A stretch of 64,000 nt of DNA from JBQTIU01 sp052387815. GTDB lineage: Bacteria; Pseudomonadota; Alphaproteobacteria; CACIAM-22H2. This document shows positions 16,186 through 25,810 of this stretch, one piece after another (position 1 is the first letter of the stretch; each line of letters starts with the position of its first letter). Under the pieces are notes generated by a model. That model worked only from the letters and a program-made list of their open reading frames with translations, was not told the origin of the DNA and searched no databases. The DNA lies in the NCBI GenBank assembly GCA_052387815.1, contig JBQTIU010000028.1:62001-126000 (forward strand). Reading direction: 5' to 3'. The position numbers and the translations under genes are program-made.

Positions 16186-17093
16186 GTCGCGTTCTCGACC
16201 ATCCAGGACACCAGCGCGCCGAAGGAAATACCCGCTTCGGCCGCGATTTCCGGCACCAGGGACAGCGCGGTCATGCCCGGCTGGGTGTTGACCTCCAAGA
16301 GGTAGAGGCGGCCGGGCGGACCGCCGGTGTCGTCGTAGCGCAGATCGGCGCGGCTGACGCCCCGGCAGCCCAGCGTGCGATGGGCGAGAAGGGCGAGCCG
16401 CAGCGCCTCGTCGTACGCCGCCCCGGGCATGGGCGCGGGCACCAGGTGGCTGGCCTTGCCGGGCGTGTACTTCGCCGCGTAGTCGTAAAAGCCGTTGCGG
16501 GGCCGGATCTCGAGCACGCCCAGCGCGCGTTCGCCCATCACCGCGACCGTGATTTCGCGGCCGGGGATATAGCGCTCGACCAGCACCTGGCCGCCGAACG
16601 GCCAGGGTTCGCACGCCCAGGCGGCGAGGTCGCAGTCCTCGAGGACGATCTTGACGCCGACGCTCGAGCCTTCGTTGAGCGGCTTGATGACGAAGGGCGG
16701 GTCCATGACTCGGCCGGCGATCACCTCGGCGCGCGCCACCACGCGGCCCTCGGGCACCGGGATGCCGGCCGCCGCGAACAGTCGGCGCGCGGTCGGCTTG
16801 TCCATGGCCAGCGCCGAGGCGAGCACGCCCGAGTGGGTGTAGGGGATGCGCATGAGCTCGAGGACGCCTTGCACGCAGCCGTCCTCGCCGAAGCGGCCGT
16901 GCAGCGCATTGAAGACCGCATCGGGCCGGCTCGCGAGCGCATCGAGGAGGGCGCGCACGTCGTTGCCGACATCGATCGCGCGCGCCTCGTAGCCGGTTTC
17001 GGCGAGCGACTTGGCGACTGCCGCGCCGCTGACCAGCGACACCTCGCGCTCGGCCGAGATGCCGCCCATCAACACCAGGACCCGCTTCGCCAT
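16164..17093 (-). CDS. ddl: D-alanine--D-alanine ligase
   Basis: Cytoplasmic ATP-grasp enzyme that makes the D-Ala-D-Ala dipeptide for peptidoglycan precursors. The 309-residue protein starts MAKRVLVLMGGISAEREVSL and has HGRFGEDG, FVIKPLNEGSSVGV and the C-terminal EVNTQPGMT metal-binding motif. The ATG at 17093 follows GAGGGACGGGGCG. An ATG at 17108 overlaps the murB stop as ATGA and would add five residues; I prefer 17093 from the family N-terminus. It overlaps ftsQ by 22 nt. Confidence 0.96.
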   Translation of the reverse strand: MAKRVLVLMGGISAEREVSLVSGAAVAKSLAETGYEARAIDVGNDVRALLDALASRPDAVFNALHGRFGEDGCVQGVLELMRIPYTHSGVLASALAMDKPTARRLFAAAGIPVPEGRVVARAEVIAGRVMDPPFVIKPLNEGSSVGVKIVLEDCDLAAWACEPWPFGGQVLVERYIPGREITVAVMGERALGVLEIRPRNGFYDYAAKYTPGKASHLVPAPMPGAAYDEALRLALLAHRTLGCRGVSRADLRYDDTGGPPGRLYLLEVNTQPGMTALSLVPEIAAEAGISFGALVSWMVENATCERQVA

Positions 17094-17104
17094 CGCCCCG
17101 TCCC

Positions 17105-18064
17105 TCATGCGCGGCTCCGGCCGGCGGGCGGGACCGCCGTCCCGATCACCCGGATTTCCCACTCCAGCATCACGCCGGAGCGCTCGAACACCCGGCGCCG
17201 GACCTCCTCGCCGAGCCCTTCGATGTCGGCGGCGGTGGCCGAACCGGTATTGATGATGAAGTTGCAGTGCTTCTCGGATATCTCGGCGCCGCCCACCGCC
17301 AGGCCGCGGCAACCGGCCTCCTCGATCAGCTCCCAGGCCTTGCGGCCTTGCGCGCGCGGGTCGGTCGGGTTGGCGAAGGTCGAGCCGCCGGTGCGGGTGC
17401 GCAAGGGCTGGCTTTCCTCGCGCGCGGCGTTGATCGCGGCGATGCGGCGCTGGATGTCGAGCGGGGTTCCGGGCCCGCCTCCAAGTTCGGCGGCGACGAA
17501 GATCCAGTCCTCCGGCACGCCGCAGGTCCGGTACCCGAAGGCGAGCTCCGCTGGCGCGAGGACGTGCCGCCGGCCGCGCCCGTCGAGGGCCTCGGCCGAC
17601 AGCGTCACGTCCTTCATTTCGTGCCCATAGGCGCCGGCGTTCATGCGCAAGGCGCCGCCGATGGTCCCCGGCACGCCGGACAGGAACTCGAGGCCGGCGA
17701 CGCCGGCATCGCGCGCGACCAGCGCCACGTTGAGATCGAGCGCGCCGGCGCCGGCGCGCATGGCCGTGCCCGCGGGCGCGATGCCGGCGAAGGCGCGGCC
17801 GAGGCGCACCACCACCCCGTCGACGCCGCCGTCGCGGACCAGGAGATTCGAGCCCACCCCGACCGCCGTCACCGGGACATCCGCGGGCTTGTTGGCAAGG
17901 AATGCGGCCAGATCCTCGGCGTCGGCCGGGCGAAACATCACCTCGGCCGCGCCCCCGACGCGGAACCACGTGATGCCGGCCAAGGGAGCGTTCTCGGTGT
18001 ACCGGCCGCGCGCCTTCGGCAGACGATCGAGCAGGCGCTGTTGGGATCGGGGGATCGCCGTCAT
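17105..18064 (-). CDS. murB: UDP-N-acetylenolpyruvoylglucosamine reductase MurB
   Basis: FAD-dependent reductase that forms UDP-N-acetylmuramate. The 319-residue protein has the FAD-binding motifs VGVGSNLLVRDGG and GLEFLSGVPGTIGGALRMNAGAYG, the catalytic serine region GGSTFANP, and the AEISEKHCNFIINTG motif of type I enzymes. The ATG at 18064 overlaps the murC stop as ATGA. Placement between murC and ddl is the usual alphaproteobacterial order. Confidence 0.96.
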   Translation of the reverse strand: MTAIPRSQQRLLDRLPKARGRYTENAPLAGITWFRVGGAAEVMFRPADAEDLAAFLANKPADVPVTAVGVGSNLLVRDGGVDGVVVRLGRAFAGIAPAGTAMRAGAGALDLNVALVARDAGVAGLEFLSGVPGTIGGALRMNAGAYGHEMKDVTLSAEALDGRGRRHVLAPAELAFGYRTCGVPEDWIFVAAELGGGPGTPLDIQRRIAAINAAREESQPLRTRTGGSTFANPTDPRAQGRKAWELIEEAGCRGLAVGGAEISEKHCNFIINTGSATAADIEGLGEEVRRRVFERSGVMLEWEIRVIGTAVPPAGRSRA

Positions 18065-19515
18065 CGCTTGTCTCCGCCCGCGTTGGCGCGGCGCACGGGC
18101 GCCGTGCCGGGGCCCGCCAGGCGCGCCAGTTCGCCGGGCAAGGCGGTGGCCCAATTGGTGATGCTGCCGGCCCCGAGGCAGACGATGAGGTCGCCTTCCT
18201 TGGCGGTCGCGAGCACCGTGGCGGCGAGCTCGCCGGGGTCGGCCAGCGGGATCACGCGGCGGTGCCCATGGGCCCGCAGGCCGGCGACCAGGGCATCGCG
18301 ATGGACGCCCTCGATCGGCGCCTCGCCGGCGGGATAGACGTCGGCGACGATCACCGCCTCGGCGTCGTTGAAGCAGGTGCAGAATTCCTCGAACAGGTCG
18401 GATAGCCGCGTGTAGCGGTGCGGCTGGACGACGGCGACGACGGCGCCCGAGGTGGCGCTGCGCGCCGCCTTTAGGACGGCCGCGATCTCGACCGGGTGGT
18501 GTCCGTAATCGTCGATGACGGTGCGGCCGGCGCCCACCCCGGTGCGGGTGAATCGGCGCTTGACGCCCTTGATGCCAACCAGGGCCTTGCGAATGGTGGC
18601 GTCATCGAGACCCATTTCGACGGCCACCGCGATGGCGGCGAGCGAGTTCTGGACGTTGTGCTCGCCGACCAGCGGCAGGCGAAGGTCGCAGAGAGTCCGC
18701 AGATCGCCCGCCCGGCCGGCGATCAGCGCCGTGAACCGCGCCCCGGCGGCCGACAGCCGCACCTCGATCGCCCTCACGTCGGCCTGCGGGCTGAAGCCGT
18801 ACGTGATGATCCGGCGGTCGGCGACCTGCGGGATCAGCGCCTGGACCTCGGGGTGGTCGAGGCACAGGGCGGCAAAGCCGTAGAACGGGAGGTTGGAGAC
18901 GAAGGTCTGGAAGGCTTTTCGCAGGGCGTCGAAATTGCCCCAGTAGTCGAGATGCTCGGGGTCGATATTGGTGACCACGGCGATGGTCGCCGGCAGCCGG
19001 ATGAAGGTGCCGTCGCTCTCGTCGGCTTCGACCACCATCCAGTCGCCGGCGCCGAGCCGCGCATTGGTGCCGTATGCGTTGACGATGCCGCCGTTGATCA
19101 CCGTCGGATCGAGCGCGGCGGCCTCCAGCATCGCCGCCACCAAGGCTGTCGTCGTGGTCTTGCCGTGAGTGCCGGCGACCGCGATCGACCACTTGAGCCG
19201 CATGAGCTCGGCCAGCATCTCGGCCCGGCGGACGACCGGGATCAGGCGCTCGCGCGCCGCCGCCAGTTCCGGGTTGTCGGCTTTGACCGCCGAGGACACC
19301 ACGACCACCTCGGCGCTGCCGAGATGGGCCGCGTCGTGGCCGATGGATATGGGAATGCCGAGCGCCGCAAGACGCTTGACGTTGGCGGTGTCGCTCAGGT
19401 CGCTGCCCTGCACCTTGTAGCCGAGGTTGTGCAGGATCTCGGCGATGCCCGACATGCCGATGCCGCCGATGCCGACCAAGTGGAGCGTCCCGATGGATGG
19501 CGGCAGCGACCTCAT
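18061..19515 (-). CDS. murC: UDP-N-acetylmuramate--L-alanine ligase MurC
   Basis: Mur ligase adding L-Ala to UDP-MurNAc. The 484-residue protein starts MRSLPPSIGTLHLVGIGGIGMSG, contains the ATP-binding loop GTHGKTTT, the central EADESDGTF motif and the C-terminal domain motif DDYGHHPVE. It overlaps murG upstream and murB downstream by 4 nt each (ATGA), so translation is chained along the operon. Confidence 0.97.
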   Translation of the reverse strand: MRSLPPSIGTLHLVGIGGIGMSGIAEILHNLGYKVQGSDLSDTANVKRLAALGIPISIGHDAAHLGSAEVVVVSSAVKADNPELAAARERLIPVVRRAEMLAELMRLKWSIAVAGTHGKTTTTALVAAMLEAAALDPTVINGGIVNAYGTNARLGAGDWMVVEADESDGTFIRLPATIAVVTNIDPEHLDYWGNFDALRKAFQTFVSNLPFYGFAALCLDHPEVQALIPQVADRRIITYGFSPQADVRAIEVRLSAAGARFTALIAGRAGDLRTLCDLRLPLVGEHNVQNSLAAIAVAVEMGLDDATIRKALVGIKGVKRRFTRTGVGAGRTVIDDYGHHPVEIAAVLKAARSATSGAVVAVVQPHRYTRLSDLFEEFCTCFNDAEAVIVADVYPAGEAPIEGVHRDALVAGLRAHGHRRVIPLADPGELAATVLATAKEGDLIVCLGAGSITNWATALPGELARLAGPGTAPVRRANAGGDKR

Positions 19516-20648
19516 GCGGCCTCCCGGGCAAAGCTCTCGGAATCGGTGCCGCCGTTCGCCGGTGCGAGGCGGGCCATGAGATCGGCCAGGCGCTCGCCGG
19601 CGTCCGGCCGTCCCAGGCCCTGGGCGGCCGCCGCGGCGCGCGCCAGGGCGCCGGGATCAGCGAGGAGGGCGATGAGCCGGTCGGCCAGCGCGCGGGGCGT
19701 GAAGTCGGCCGCCGGGATCACCCAGGCGCCGCCGCCCTTCTCCAGCGCGCGGGCGTTGGCGGCCTGGTGATCGTCGGTGGCGAACGGGTAGGGGACCAGG
19801 ATGGCCGGCCGGCCGACGGTCGCGAGCTCGGCGACGCTCGAGGCGCCGGCGCGGCAGATCGCGATCTGCGCCAGCGCGAGGCGGGTCGGCAGATCGTCGA
19901 AGAAGGCGGCGAGCTCGGCGCTCACCCCGAGCGCCCCATAAGCGGCCCGCGTCGCCGCGAGGTCTTCGGGCCGGCATTGCTGGACGACGTCGAGCCGCGG
20001 GCGCAGGGCCGGCGGCAGCGCGGCGATGGCCTCCGGCACGACCTTCGCGAATACGCCGGCTCCCTGGCTGCCGCCGGTGACCAGCACGCCGATCCGCCCG
20101 CTCCCCTGGGGCGCCACGTAGGGCAGGTTGCGGGCGGCGAGGAACGCGGGACGGACCGGGTTGCCGGTCAGCGTCGCCCGGGCCGCGGCGAGGAATTGCA
20201 CCTCCGCGAACGACGTCGCCACGGCATCGACCCACCGCGCCAGCAGCCGGTTGGCGCGGCCGAGCACCGCATTCTGTTCGTGGATCGCGGTCGGGATGTG
20301 GGCGAGGAGCGCGGCGATGAGGGTGGGAAGCGAGGGATAGCCGCCGAAGCCGACCGCCGCGGCGGGGCGGAGTGCGCGCAAGAGGGCGCGCGCCGCGAAC
20401 AGGCTCCTCGCCAGCGCGATCCCGCCGCCAAGCTTCGCGGCGGGCCCGCCCGACAGCGCCCCGACCGCCAGGCGATAGGTCTCGATCGTCCCCAGGACAC
20501 CGCCGAAAGCCGCGCCGCGGCGGTCGGTGACCAGGATCGGACGATAGCCGCGCTGGATGAGCGCCGAGGCCACGGCTTCGGCGGGAAAGACATGACCGCC
20601 GGTGCCGCCGGCGGCCAACACGATCGGCGGGCTGGTCCGCGCGCTCAT
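19512..20648 (-). CDS. murG: lipid II synthase MurG (UDP-GlcNAc transferase)
   Basis: Membrane-associated GT-B glycosyltransferase that adds GlcNAc to lipid I on the cytoplasmic face. The 378-residue protein has the N-terminal glycine-rich AAGGTGGHVFPA, HEQNAVLGRANR, the second glycine loop VTGGSQGAGVF and the donor-binding CRAGASSVAEL with PYPFATDDHQ. The ATG at 20648 overlaps the ftsW stop as ATGA. Confidence 0.97.
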   Translation of the reverse strand: MSARTSPPIVLAAGGTGGHVFPAEAVASALIQRGYRPILVTDRRGAAFGGVLGTIETYRLAVGALSGGPAAKLGGGIALARSLFAARALLRALRPAAAVGFGGYPSLPTLIAALLAHIPTAIHEQNAVLGRANRLLARWVDAVATSFAEVQFLAAARATLTGNPVRPAFLAARNLPYVAPQGSGRIGVLVTGGSQGAGVFAKVVPEAIAALPPALRPRLDVVQQCRPEDLAATRAAYGALGVSAELAAFFDDLPTRLALAQIAICRAGASSVAELATVGRPAILVPYPFATDDHQAANARALEKGGGAWVIPAADFTPRALADRLIALLADPGALARAAAAAQGLGRPDAGERLADLMARLAPANGGTDSESFAREAA

Positions 20649-21778
20649 GGCCGGTCCTCGGCGCCGAAGCGCGTGCGGGTGAGCGCCAAGACCATGCCCA
20701 TGCCCAACGACAGCGCGAGCAGCGAGGACCCGCCATAGCTGATGAAGGGCAGGGTCATGCCCTTGGTCGGGATGAGGTGGAGCGAGGAGCCCATGTTGAT
20801 GAGCGCCTGCAGGCCGAACTGCAGCAGCAGCCCGGACACCGCGAGCAGGACGAAGAGATTGGAGTCGGCAAGCGCGCGCGCGAAGCCGCGCAACACGATG
20901 AAGGCGAACAAGCCCACGACGATGAGACAGACGAGGAGTCCGAATTCCTCGCCCGCCACCGCGAACACGAAATCGCTGTGCGCATCGGGCAGCACCGACT
21001 TGACGGTGCCCTCGCCGGGCCCGCGGCCCAACAGCCCGCCGCGCCGGAAGGCGTCGAGGGCGGTGTCGATCTGGTAGCTGTCGCCGGAGCTCGGATCGAG
21101 GAACCGGTTGATGCGGCTGGCGACGTGCGGGAAGACGAAATAGGAGGCGACCAGGCCCGCAAGACCCGCCCCGGCGAGGACGAGCGCCCAATACATCCTG
21201 AGCCCGGCGAGGAAGAACTGGCCGAACCACACCGCCGAGACCACGATCGCCATGCCGATATCGGGCTGCAGGTAGAGGGCCGAGACCACGACCGAATAGA
21301 GGCCGATGGCGATGGCGAAGCCGGGAAAGCCTTCGCCCCGGCGCTGCAAGGTGAACAGCCAGGCCGCGAGCACCGCGAAGCTCGGCTTGACGAACTCCGA
21401 CGGTTGCACCGACATGCCGAGGAGGTTGATCCAGCGCCGGGCGCCCTTGATTTCGGCGCCGGCCACGAAGGTCGAGGCCAGCAGCGTCATGGCGAGGAGG
21501 AAGGCGATCAGCGCCAGCCGCCGGACGTTCTTCGGGGACAACACCGAGGTGGCGAGCAGGATCGCGATCGCCGGGGGCAGGAGGGCGAATTGGCGGCGGA
21601 CGAAGTGGAACGGATCGAGGCCGATGCGCGTGGCGACGGCCGGCGTCGCCGCCATGGCGAGGACCGCGCCCAGGCCGATGAGGCAGCCGAGCGCCGCCAG
21701 CGTCCAGCGGTCGACCGTCCACCACCAGCGGCCGAGGATCGAGGTGTCGGTGCGTACGAGGTTCATCCGCCCGCTCAT
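20645..21778 (-). CDS. ftsW: peptidoglycan polymerase FtsW (SEDS family)
   Basis: Septal SEDS glycosyltransferase that works with FtsI. The 377-residue protein has about ten membrane helices and the family motifs GARRWINLLGMSVQPSEF and LPFISYGGSS. The ATG at 21778 overlaps the mraY stop as ATGA; ATG 21766 is a less likely alternative. In most alphaproteobacteria murD lies between mraY and ftsW; here the two genes are directly joined with no room for it. Confidence 0.97.
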   Translation of the reverse strand: MSGRMNLVRTDTSILGRWWWTVDRWTLAALGCLIGLGAVLAMAATPAVATRIGLDPFHFVRRQFALLPPAIAILLATSVLSPKNVRRLALIAFLLAMTLLASTFVAGAEIKGARRWINLLGMSVQPSEFVKPSFAVLAAWLFTLQRRGEGFPGFAIAIGLYSVVVSALYLQPDIGMAIVVSAVWFGQFFLAGLRMYWALVLAGAGLAGLVASYFVFPHVASRINRFLDPSSGDSYQIDTALDAFRRGGLLGRGPGEGTVKSVLPDAHSDFVFAVAGEEFGLLVCLIVVGLFAFIVLRGFARALADSNLFVLLAVSGLLLQFGLQALINMGSSLHLIPTKGMTLPFISYGGSSLLALSLGMGMVLALTRTRFGAEDRP

Positions 21779-22863
21779 CGGAGCTTGAGGGTCGACAGCC
21801 CGGCGAGCGCCAGGATCGAGGCGATGATCCAGAAGCGGATGACGATGGTCGGCTCCGCCCAGCCCATCTTCTCGAAATGATGGTGCAAGGGCGCCATGCG
21901 GAAGACGCGCCGTCCGGTGAGCTGGAACGAGATCACCTGGACGATGACCGACGCGGTCTCGAGCACGAACAGGCCGCCGACGATGGCGAGGACGATTTCG
22001 TGCTTGGTGGCGACGCTGATCGCCCCCAGCGCCCCGCCCACCGCCAGCGAGCCGGTGTCGCCCATGAACACCATGGCCGGCGGGGCATTGAACCACAGGA
22101 AGCCGAGCGAAGCGCCGACCAGCGCCGCGCACAGCACGACGAGCTCGCCGGTGCCGGGGACGTGGTGGATCAGCAGATAGTTGGAGTAGATGAAATTGCC
22201 GACGAAATAGGAGATGGCGGCGAAGCAGCCGGCGGCGATCATCACCGGCACGATGGCGAGCCCATCGAGGCCGTCGGTCAGGTTGACCGCGTTCGAGGCG
22301 CCGACCATCACGAAGACGGCGAAGGGGATGAAGAACCAGCCGAGATCGAACAGCACCGACTTGAAGAACGGCACGGCGAGCGAGGTCGATAGGGGCGCGC
22401 GCATGATCGAGACGATCCACAGCACCGCCGCCAACGAGACCGCGATCTGGAGCAGGAGCTTGAGCCACGCGGACAGGCCCTTGGCATGGTGCCGCGTGAG
22501 CTTGAGATAGTCGTCGGCGAACCCGACCGCGCCGAAGCCGATGGTCACCGTGAGCACCGCCCACACGTAGCCGTTGCGCAGATCCGCCCACAGCGCGGTC
22601 GACACCGACAGGGCCAAGAGGATGAGCACGCCGCCCATGGTCGGCGTGCCCTGCTTGGTCAGCAGGTGGCGCTCCGGGCCGTCGGTGCGGATCGGCTGCC
22701 CTTCCTTCTGCGTTCGCTTGAGCCAGTCGATGATGCGCCGACCGAACACGAAGCTGATCAGGAGCGCGGTGAGGACCGCGCCCCCGGACCGGAACGTCAA
22801 GTAACGGAACAGGTTGAGCGGCCCGAACTGGTCGGACAGCGGCACCAGAAGGTTGAACAGCAT
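21775..22863 (-). CDS. mraY: phospho-N-acetylmuramoyl-pentapeptide transferase MraY
   Basis: Integral membrane enzyme that transfers phospho-MurNAc-pentapeptide to undecaprenyl phosphate, forming lipid I. The 362-residue protein has about ten helices and the catalytic segments FADDYLK, NAVNLTDGLDGLA and PLHHHFEKMGW. The ATG at 22863 lies 7 nt after the murF stop. Its own stop overlaps ftsW, skipping the usual murD position. Confidence 0.97.
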   Translation of the reverse strand: MLFNLLVPLSDQFGPLNLFRYLTFRSGGAVLTALLISFVFGRRIIDWLKRTQKEGQPIRTDGPERHLLTKQGTPTMGGVLILLALSVSTALWADLRNGYVWAVLTVTIGFGAVGFADDYLKLTRHHAKGLSAWLKLLLQIAVSLAAVLWIVSIMRAPLSTSLAVPFFKSVLFDLGWFFIPFAVFVMVGASNAVNLTDGLDGLAIVPVMIAAGCFAAISYFVGNFIYSNYLLIHHVPGTGELVVLCAALVGASLGFLWFNAPPAMVFMGDTGSLAVGGALGAISVATKHEIVLAIVGGLFVLETASVIVQVISFQLTGRRVFRMAPLHHHFEKMGWAEPTIVIRFWIIASILALAGLSTLKLR

Positions 22864-22870
22864 CGGGACC

Positions 22871-24298
22871 TCAGCCGTTCGCCGCGCGCCGCTCGGCGCG
22901 GCCGCCATCGCCCGCGTGTTCGAGCAGCGCCTCGACCACCCGGCCCATGCGGCTGCCGGCCGAGCCCTTGACGACCACCACGTCGCCCGGCCGCACCGCC
23001 GCCTGGACGATCGTGGCGAGCGCGTCGGCGTCGGGGGCATGCCCGCCGCAGAGCGGCCCGGGCAGCGCGTCGCGCAGGCGCGCCATCAAGCCGCCGCAGG
23101 TGAAGACAACGTCGATGCGGCTGGCGATGAGCGCCGCGGCGAGGTCGGCATGCAGGGCGGGTGCCGCGGGTCCGAGTTCGAGCATGTCGCCAAGGACCGC
23201 GATACGCCGGCCGCCGGCGCCGGGCCGGGCGGCGGCCAGGACCGCGAAGGCGGCGCGCATGGAGACGGGGCTGGCGTTGTACGAGTCGTCGATGAGTTCG
23301 AAGACTTGCCCGTGGTGCTCGACGACATGACGGCGGCCGCGGCCCTTCGGGACCACGAAGCGGGCGAGGGCGGCGGCGGCGGCGGCCGGATCGGCGCCGA
23401 GCGCGGCGACGGCGGCGAGCGCGGCGAGGCTGTTGAGCGCCCAGTGCCGTCCGGGCGCGCCCAGGCGGTAGGTGAGGGGGCGCCCGCCGACCAGCGCCGA
23501 GACGCGGGCTGCCGTCGGCCCGGCGTCGACATCGATGAGCCGCGCCTCGGCCTTGGGGTCCGCCCCGAAACCGACGATGCGCGCCACCCCGCACGCCTTG
23601 GCGCGATCGGCCAGAAATTCGTACCAGGCGTTGTCGCGGTTGAGGACCGCGACCCCGCCGGCCGCGCCCTCGAAGATTTCGGCCTTGGCCCGGGCGATGC
23701 CGGCCACCCCGTCGTTGGGGAAGTTCTCGACATGCACCGCCTCGATGCTGGTGACGACGGCAACCTCGGGACGGACCATGCGGCCCAAGGGCGCGATCTC
23801 GCCTTCGTGGTTCATGCCGATCTCGACCACCGCATGGACGGCATCGGCCGGCAGTCGTGAGAGCGTCAGCGGCACGCCGATATGATTGTTGTAGCTGCCG
23901 GTGCTGGCGTGGGTTGGGCCCTGGTCGGCCAGCGCGAGGGCGAGCATGTCCTTGGTGCCGGTCTTGCCGACGCTGCCGGTGAGCGCGATCACCTTGGCCT
24001 TGGCGCGCGCCCGCGCCGCCTCGGCGAGGCGCCGCAGGGCGGCGAGCGTATCGGGGACGACCACGACTCGGGCCTCGTCCGGCGGGCTCGCGCGCTCGGC
24101 CAGCGCCGCGACGGCGCCGGCGGCGAAGGCGGCGGCGAGATGATCGTGGCCGTCGTGGCGCGGTCCCTTGACGGCGACGAACAGGTCGCCCGCTGCGAGC
24201 GTGCGACTGTCGATCGACACGCCGGTCGCCGTCCAGACGGCCGGCGCCTGGATGCCGAGCGCGGCGGCGACTTCGGCTGCGGTCCACAAGGCGCTCAC
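22871..24298 (-). CDS. murF: UDP-MurNAc-tripeptide--D-Ala-D-Ala ligase MurF
   Basis: Last cytoplasmic Mur ligase, adding the D-Ala-D-Ala dipeptide made by Ddl. The 475-residue protein has the N-terminal SIDSRTLAAGDLFVAVKG motif, the ATP loop TGSVGKTGTKD (the form with Val instead of Asn seems usual in alphaproteobacteria), and DDSYNASPVSM. The GTG start at 24298 overlaps the murE stop as GTGA. Confidence 0.96.
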   Translation of the reverse strand: MSALWTAAEVAAALGIQAPAVWTATGVSIDSRTLAAGDLFVAVKGPRHDGHDHLAAAFAAGAVAALAERASPPDEARVVVVPDTLAALRRLAEAARARAKAKVIALTGSVGKTGTKDMLALALADQGPTHASTGSYNNHIGVPLTLSRLPADAVHAVVEIGMNHEGEIAPLGRMVRPEVAVVTSIEAVHVENFPNDGVAGIARAKAEIFEGAAGGVAVLNRDNAWYEFLADRAKACGVARIVGFGADPKAEARLIDVDAGPTAARVSALVGGRPLTYRLGAPGRHWALNSLAALAAVAALGADPAAAAAALARFVVPKGRGRRHVVEHHGQVFELIDDSYNASPVSMRAAFAVLAAARPGAGGRRIAVLGDMLELGPAAPALHADLAAALIASRIDVVFTCGGLMARLRDALPGPLCGGHAPDADALATIVQAAVRPGDVVVVKGSAGSRMGRVVEALLEHAGDGGRAERRAANG

Positions 24299-25770
24299 GA
24301 CCCGCCCCCTGGCGCGGCATCGGCCGCGGATACCGCCGCCTGCGCCACCTCCATGTCGTCGAACGGATGGACGCGTCCACCGACGATCTGGTCCCGCTCG
24401 TGGCCCTTGCCGGCGATGACCAGCATGTCGCCGGCCTCGAGGTCGGCCACCGCTTGGCCGATCGCCTCGCGGCGCGAGCCGACCTCGAGCGCACCGGGGC
24501 AGCCGGCGAGGATCTGGCGGCGGATCGAGGCCGGCTCCTCGCCGCGCGGGTTGTCGTCGGTGACGATGACCCGGTCGGCGAGTCGCCAGGCGATGGCCCC
24601 CATCATCGGCCGCTTGCCGGGGTCGCGCTCGCCCCCGCAACCGAACACCACGACCAGCCGGCGCTGGGCGTGCGGGCGCAGTGCCGCGAGCACGGATTCG
24701 AGCGCGTCAGGCGTGTGCGCGTAGTCGACATAAACCGTCGCCCCATTGCGGCGCCGCTGGGCGCGCTGCAGTCGCCCGGGCACGCCGGTGAGCCCGGCCA
24801 GCGCCGCCGCGGCGGCCGGCGCCGCGGCGCCGCTGGCGATGACCAGCGCGAGGGCGGCGAGCGCATTCATCGCCTGGAACGCGGCGACCAGCGGCAAACT
24901 CACCTCGAGCGGATGCCCGGACACGGTGAGCGCCAGGCGCTGGCCGGAGGCCAGCGGCTCGAGGCGCTCGAGGCGGATGTCGGCGCCGCGCCGGCCGAAC
25001 CCGATCACGCGGTGGCCCCGCGCCCGGGCGAGCGCGGCGAGCTTGTCGAATTCGGGCGCGTCGGCGTTGAGGACCGCGGTTCCGCCCGGCGCCATGACCT
25101 CGGCGAACAGGCGGCGCTTGGCGGCGAAATACGCCTCCATCGTGCGGTGGTAATCGAGATGGTCGCGCGTCAGGTTGGTGAAGGCGGCGAGGCCGACGCG
25201 CACGCCGTCGAGCCGGCACTGCGCGAGGCCGTGGCTCGAGGCCTCGATGGCGAGATGGTCGACGCCCGCACCGGCGAGCGCGTCCAAATCCTTGTGGAGG
25301 GCCACCGGATCGGGGGTGGTGAGCGCGCCGGGCCTGGTCATGCCGGGAGCGATAACGCCGAGCGTGCCCAGGCTCGCCGCCCGGTGGCCGAGCCGCGTCC
25401 ACAGCTCGCGGGTGAAGGCGGCGACCGAGGTCTTGCCGTTGGTCCCGGTGATCGCGGCGATGGTGCGCGGCTGGCGGCCATAGAAGCGGGCGGCGAGCAG
25501 CGCCAGGGCGCGGCGCGGGTTGGCGCTCTCGAGCCGAACGATGTCGGGCGGCAGCTCGGGCCGCGGGCCCGGCCCGTGGAGCACGGCGATGGCGCCGCGC
25601 CCGCGCGCCTCGGCCACGTAGCGCCGGCCGTCCGTGTTGAGCCCGGGGAGGGCCGCGAACAGGTAGCCGGGCCGAACCTGGCGCGAATCGGCGGTGAGCC
25701 CGGCCAGCTCGAGGTCGGCGCGCGGGCCCGCGATGGCGATGTCGGCGTCGATCAACTGGCGCAAACGCAC
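24295..25770 (-). CDS. murE: UDP-MurNAc-L-Ala-D-Glu--meso-diaminopimelate ligase MurE
   Basis: Mur ligase adding meso-diaminopimelate to the stem peptide. The 491-residue protein has LTADSRQVRPGYLFAALPG, the ATP loop GTNGKTS, YVDYAHTPDAL, and the DNPR motif (VTDDNPRGEEP) that selects meso-DAP over lysine. I chose the GTG at 25770 because GGGAGG sits 9 nt upstream and the N-terminus then matches the family (MRLRQLI). An ATG at 25827 would overlap ftsI and add a non-conserved Arg/Gly-rich tail. Confidence 0.94.
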   Translation of the reverse strand: MRLRQLIDADIAIAGPRADLELAGLTADSRQVRPGYLFAALPGLNTDGRRYVAEARGRGAIAVLHGPGPRPELPPDIVRLESANPRRALALLAARFYGRQPRTIAAITGTNGKTSVAAFTRELWTRLGHRAASLGTLGVIAPGMTRPGALTTPDPVALHKDLDALAGAGVDHLAIEASSHGLAQCRLDGVRVGLAAFTNLTRDHLDYHRTMEAYFAAKRRLFAEVMAPGGTAVLNADAPEFDKLAALARARGHRVIGFGRRGADIRLERLEPLASGQRLALTVSGHPLEVSLPLVAAFQAMNALAALALVIASGAAAPAAAAALAGLTGVPGRLQRAQRRRNGATVYVDYAHTPDALESVLAALRPHAQRRLVVVFGCGGERDPGKRPMMGAIAWRLADRVIVTDDNPRGEEPASIRRQILAGCPGALEVGSRREAIGQAVADLEAGDMLVIAGKGHERDQIVGGRVHPFDDMEVAQAAVSAADAAPGGGS

Positions 25771-25810
25771 GTCTTGAGGCCTCCCGAGGCCCCGTCCCCG
25801 CGCCCCTCGA

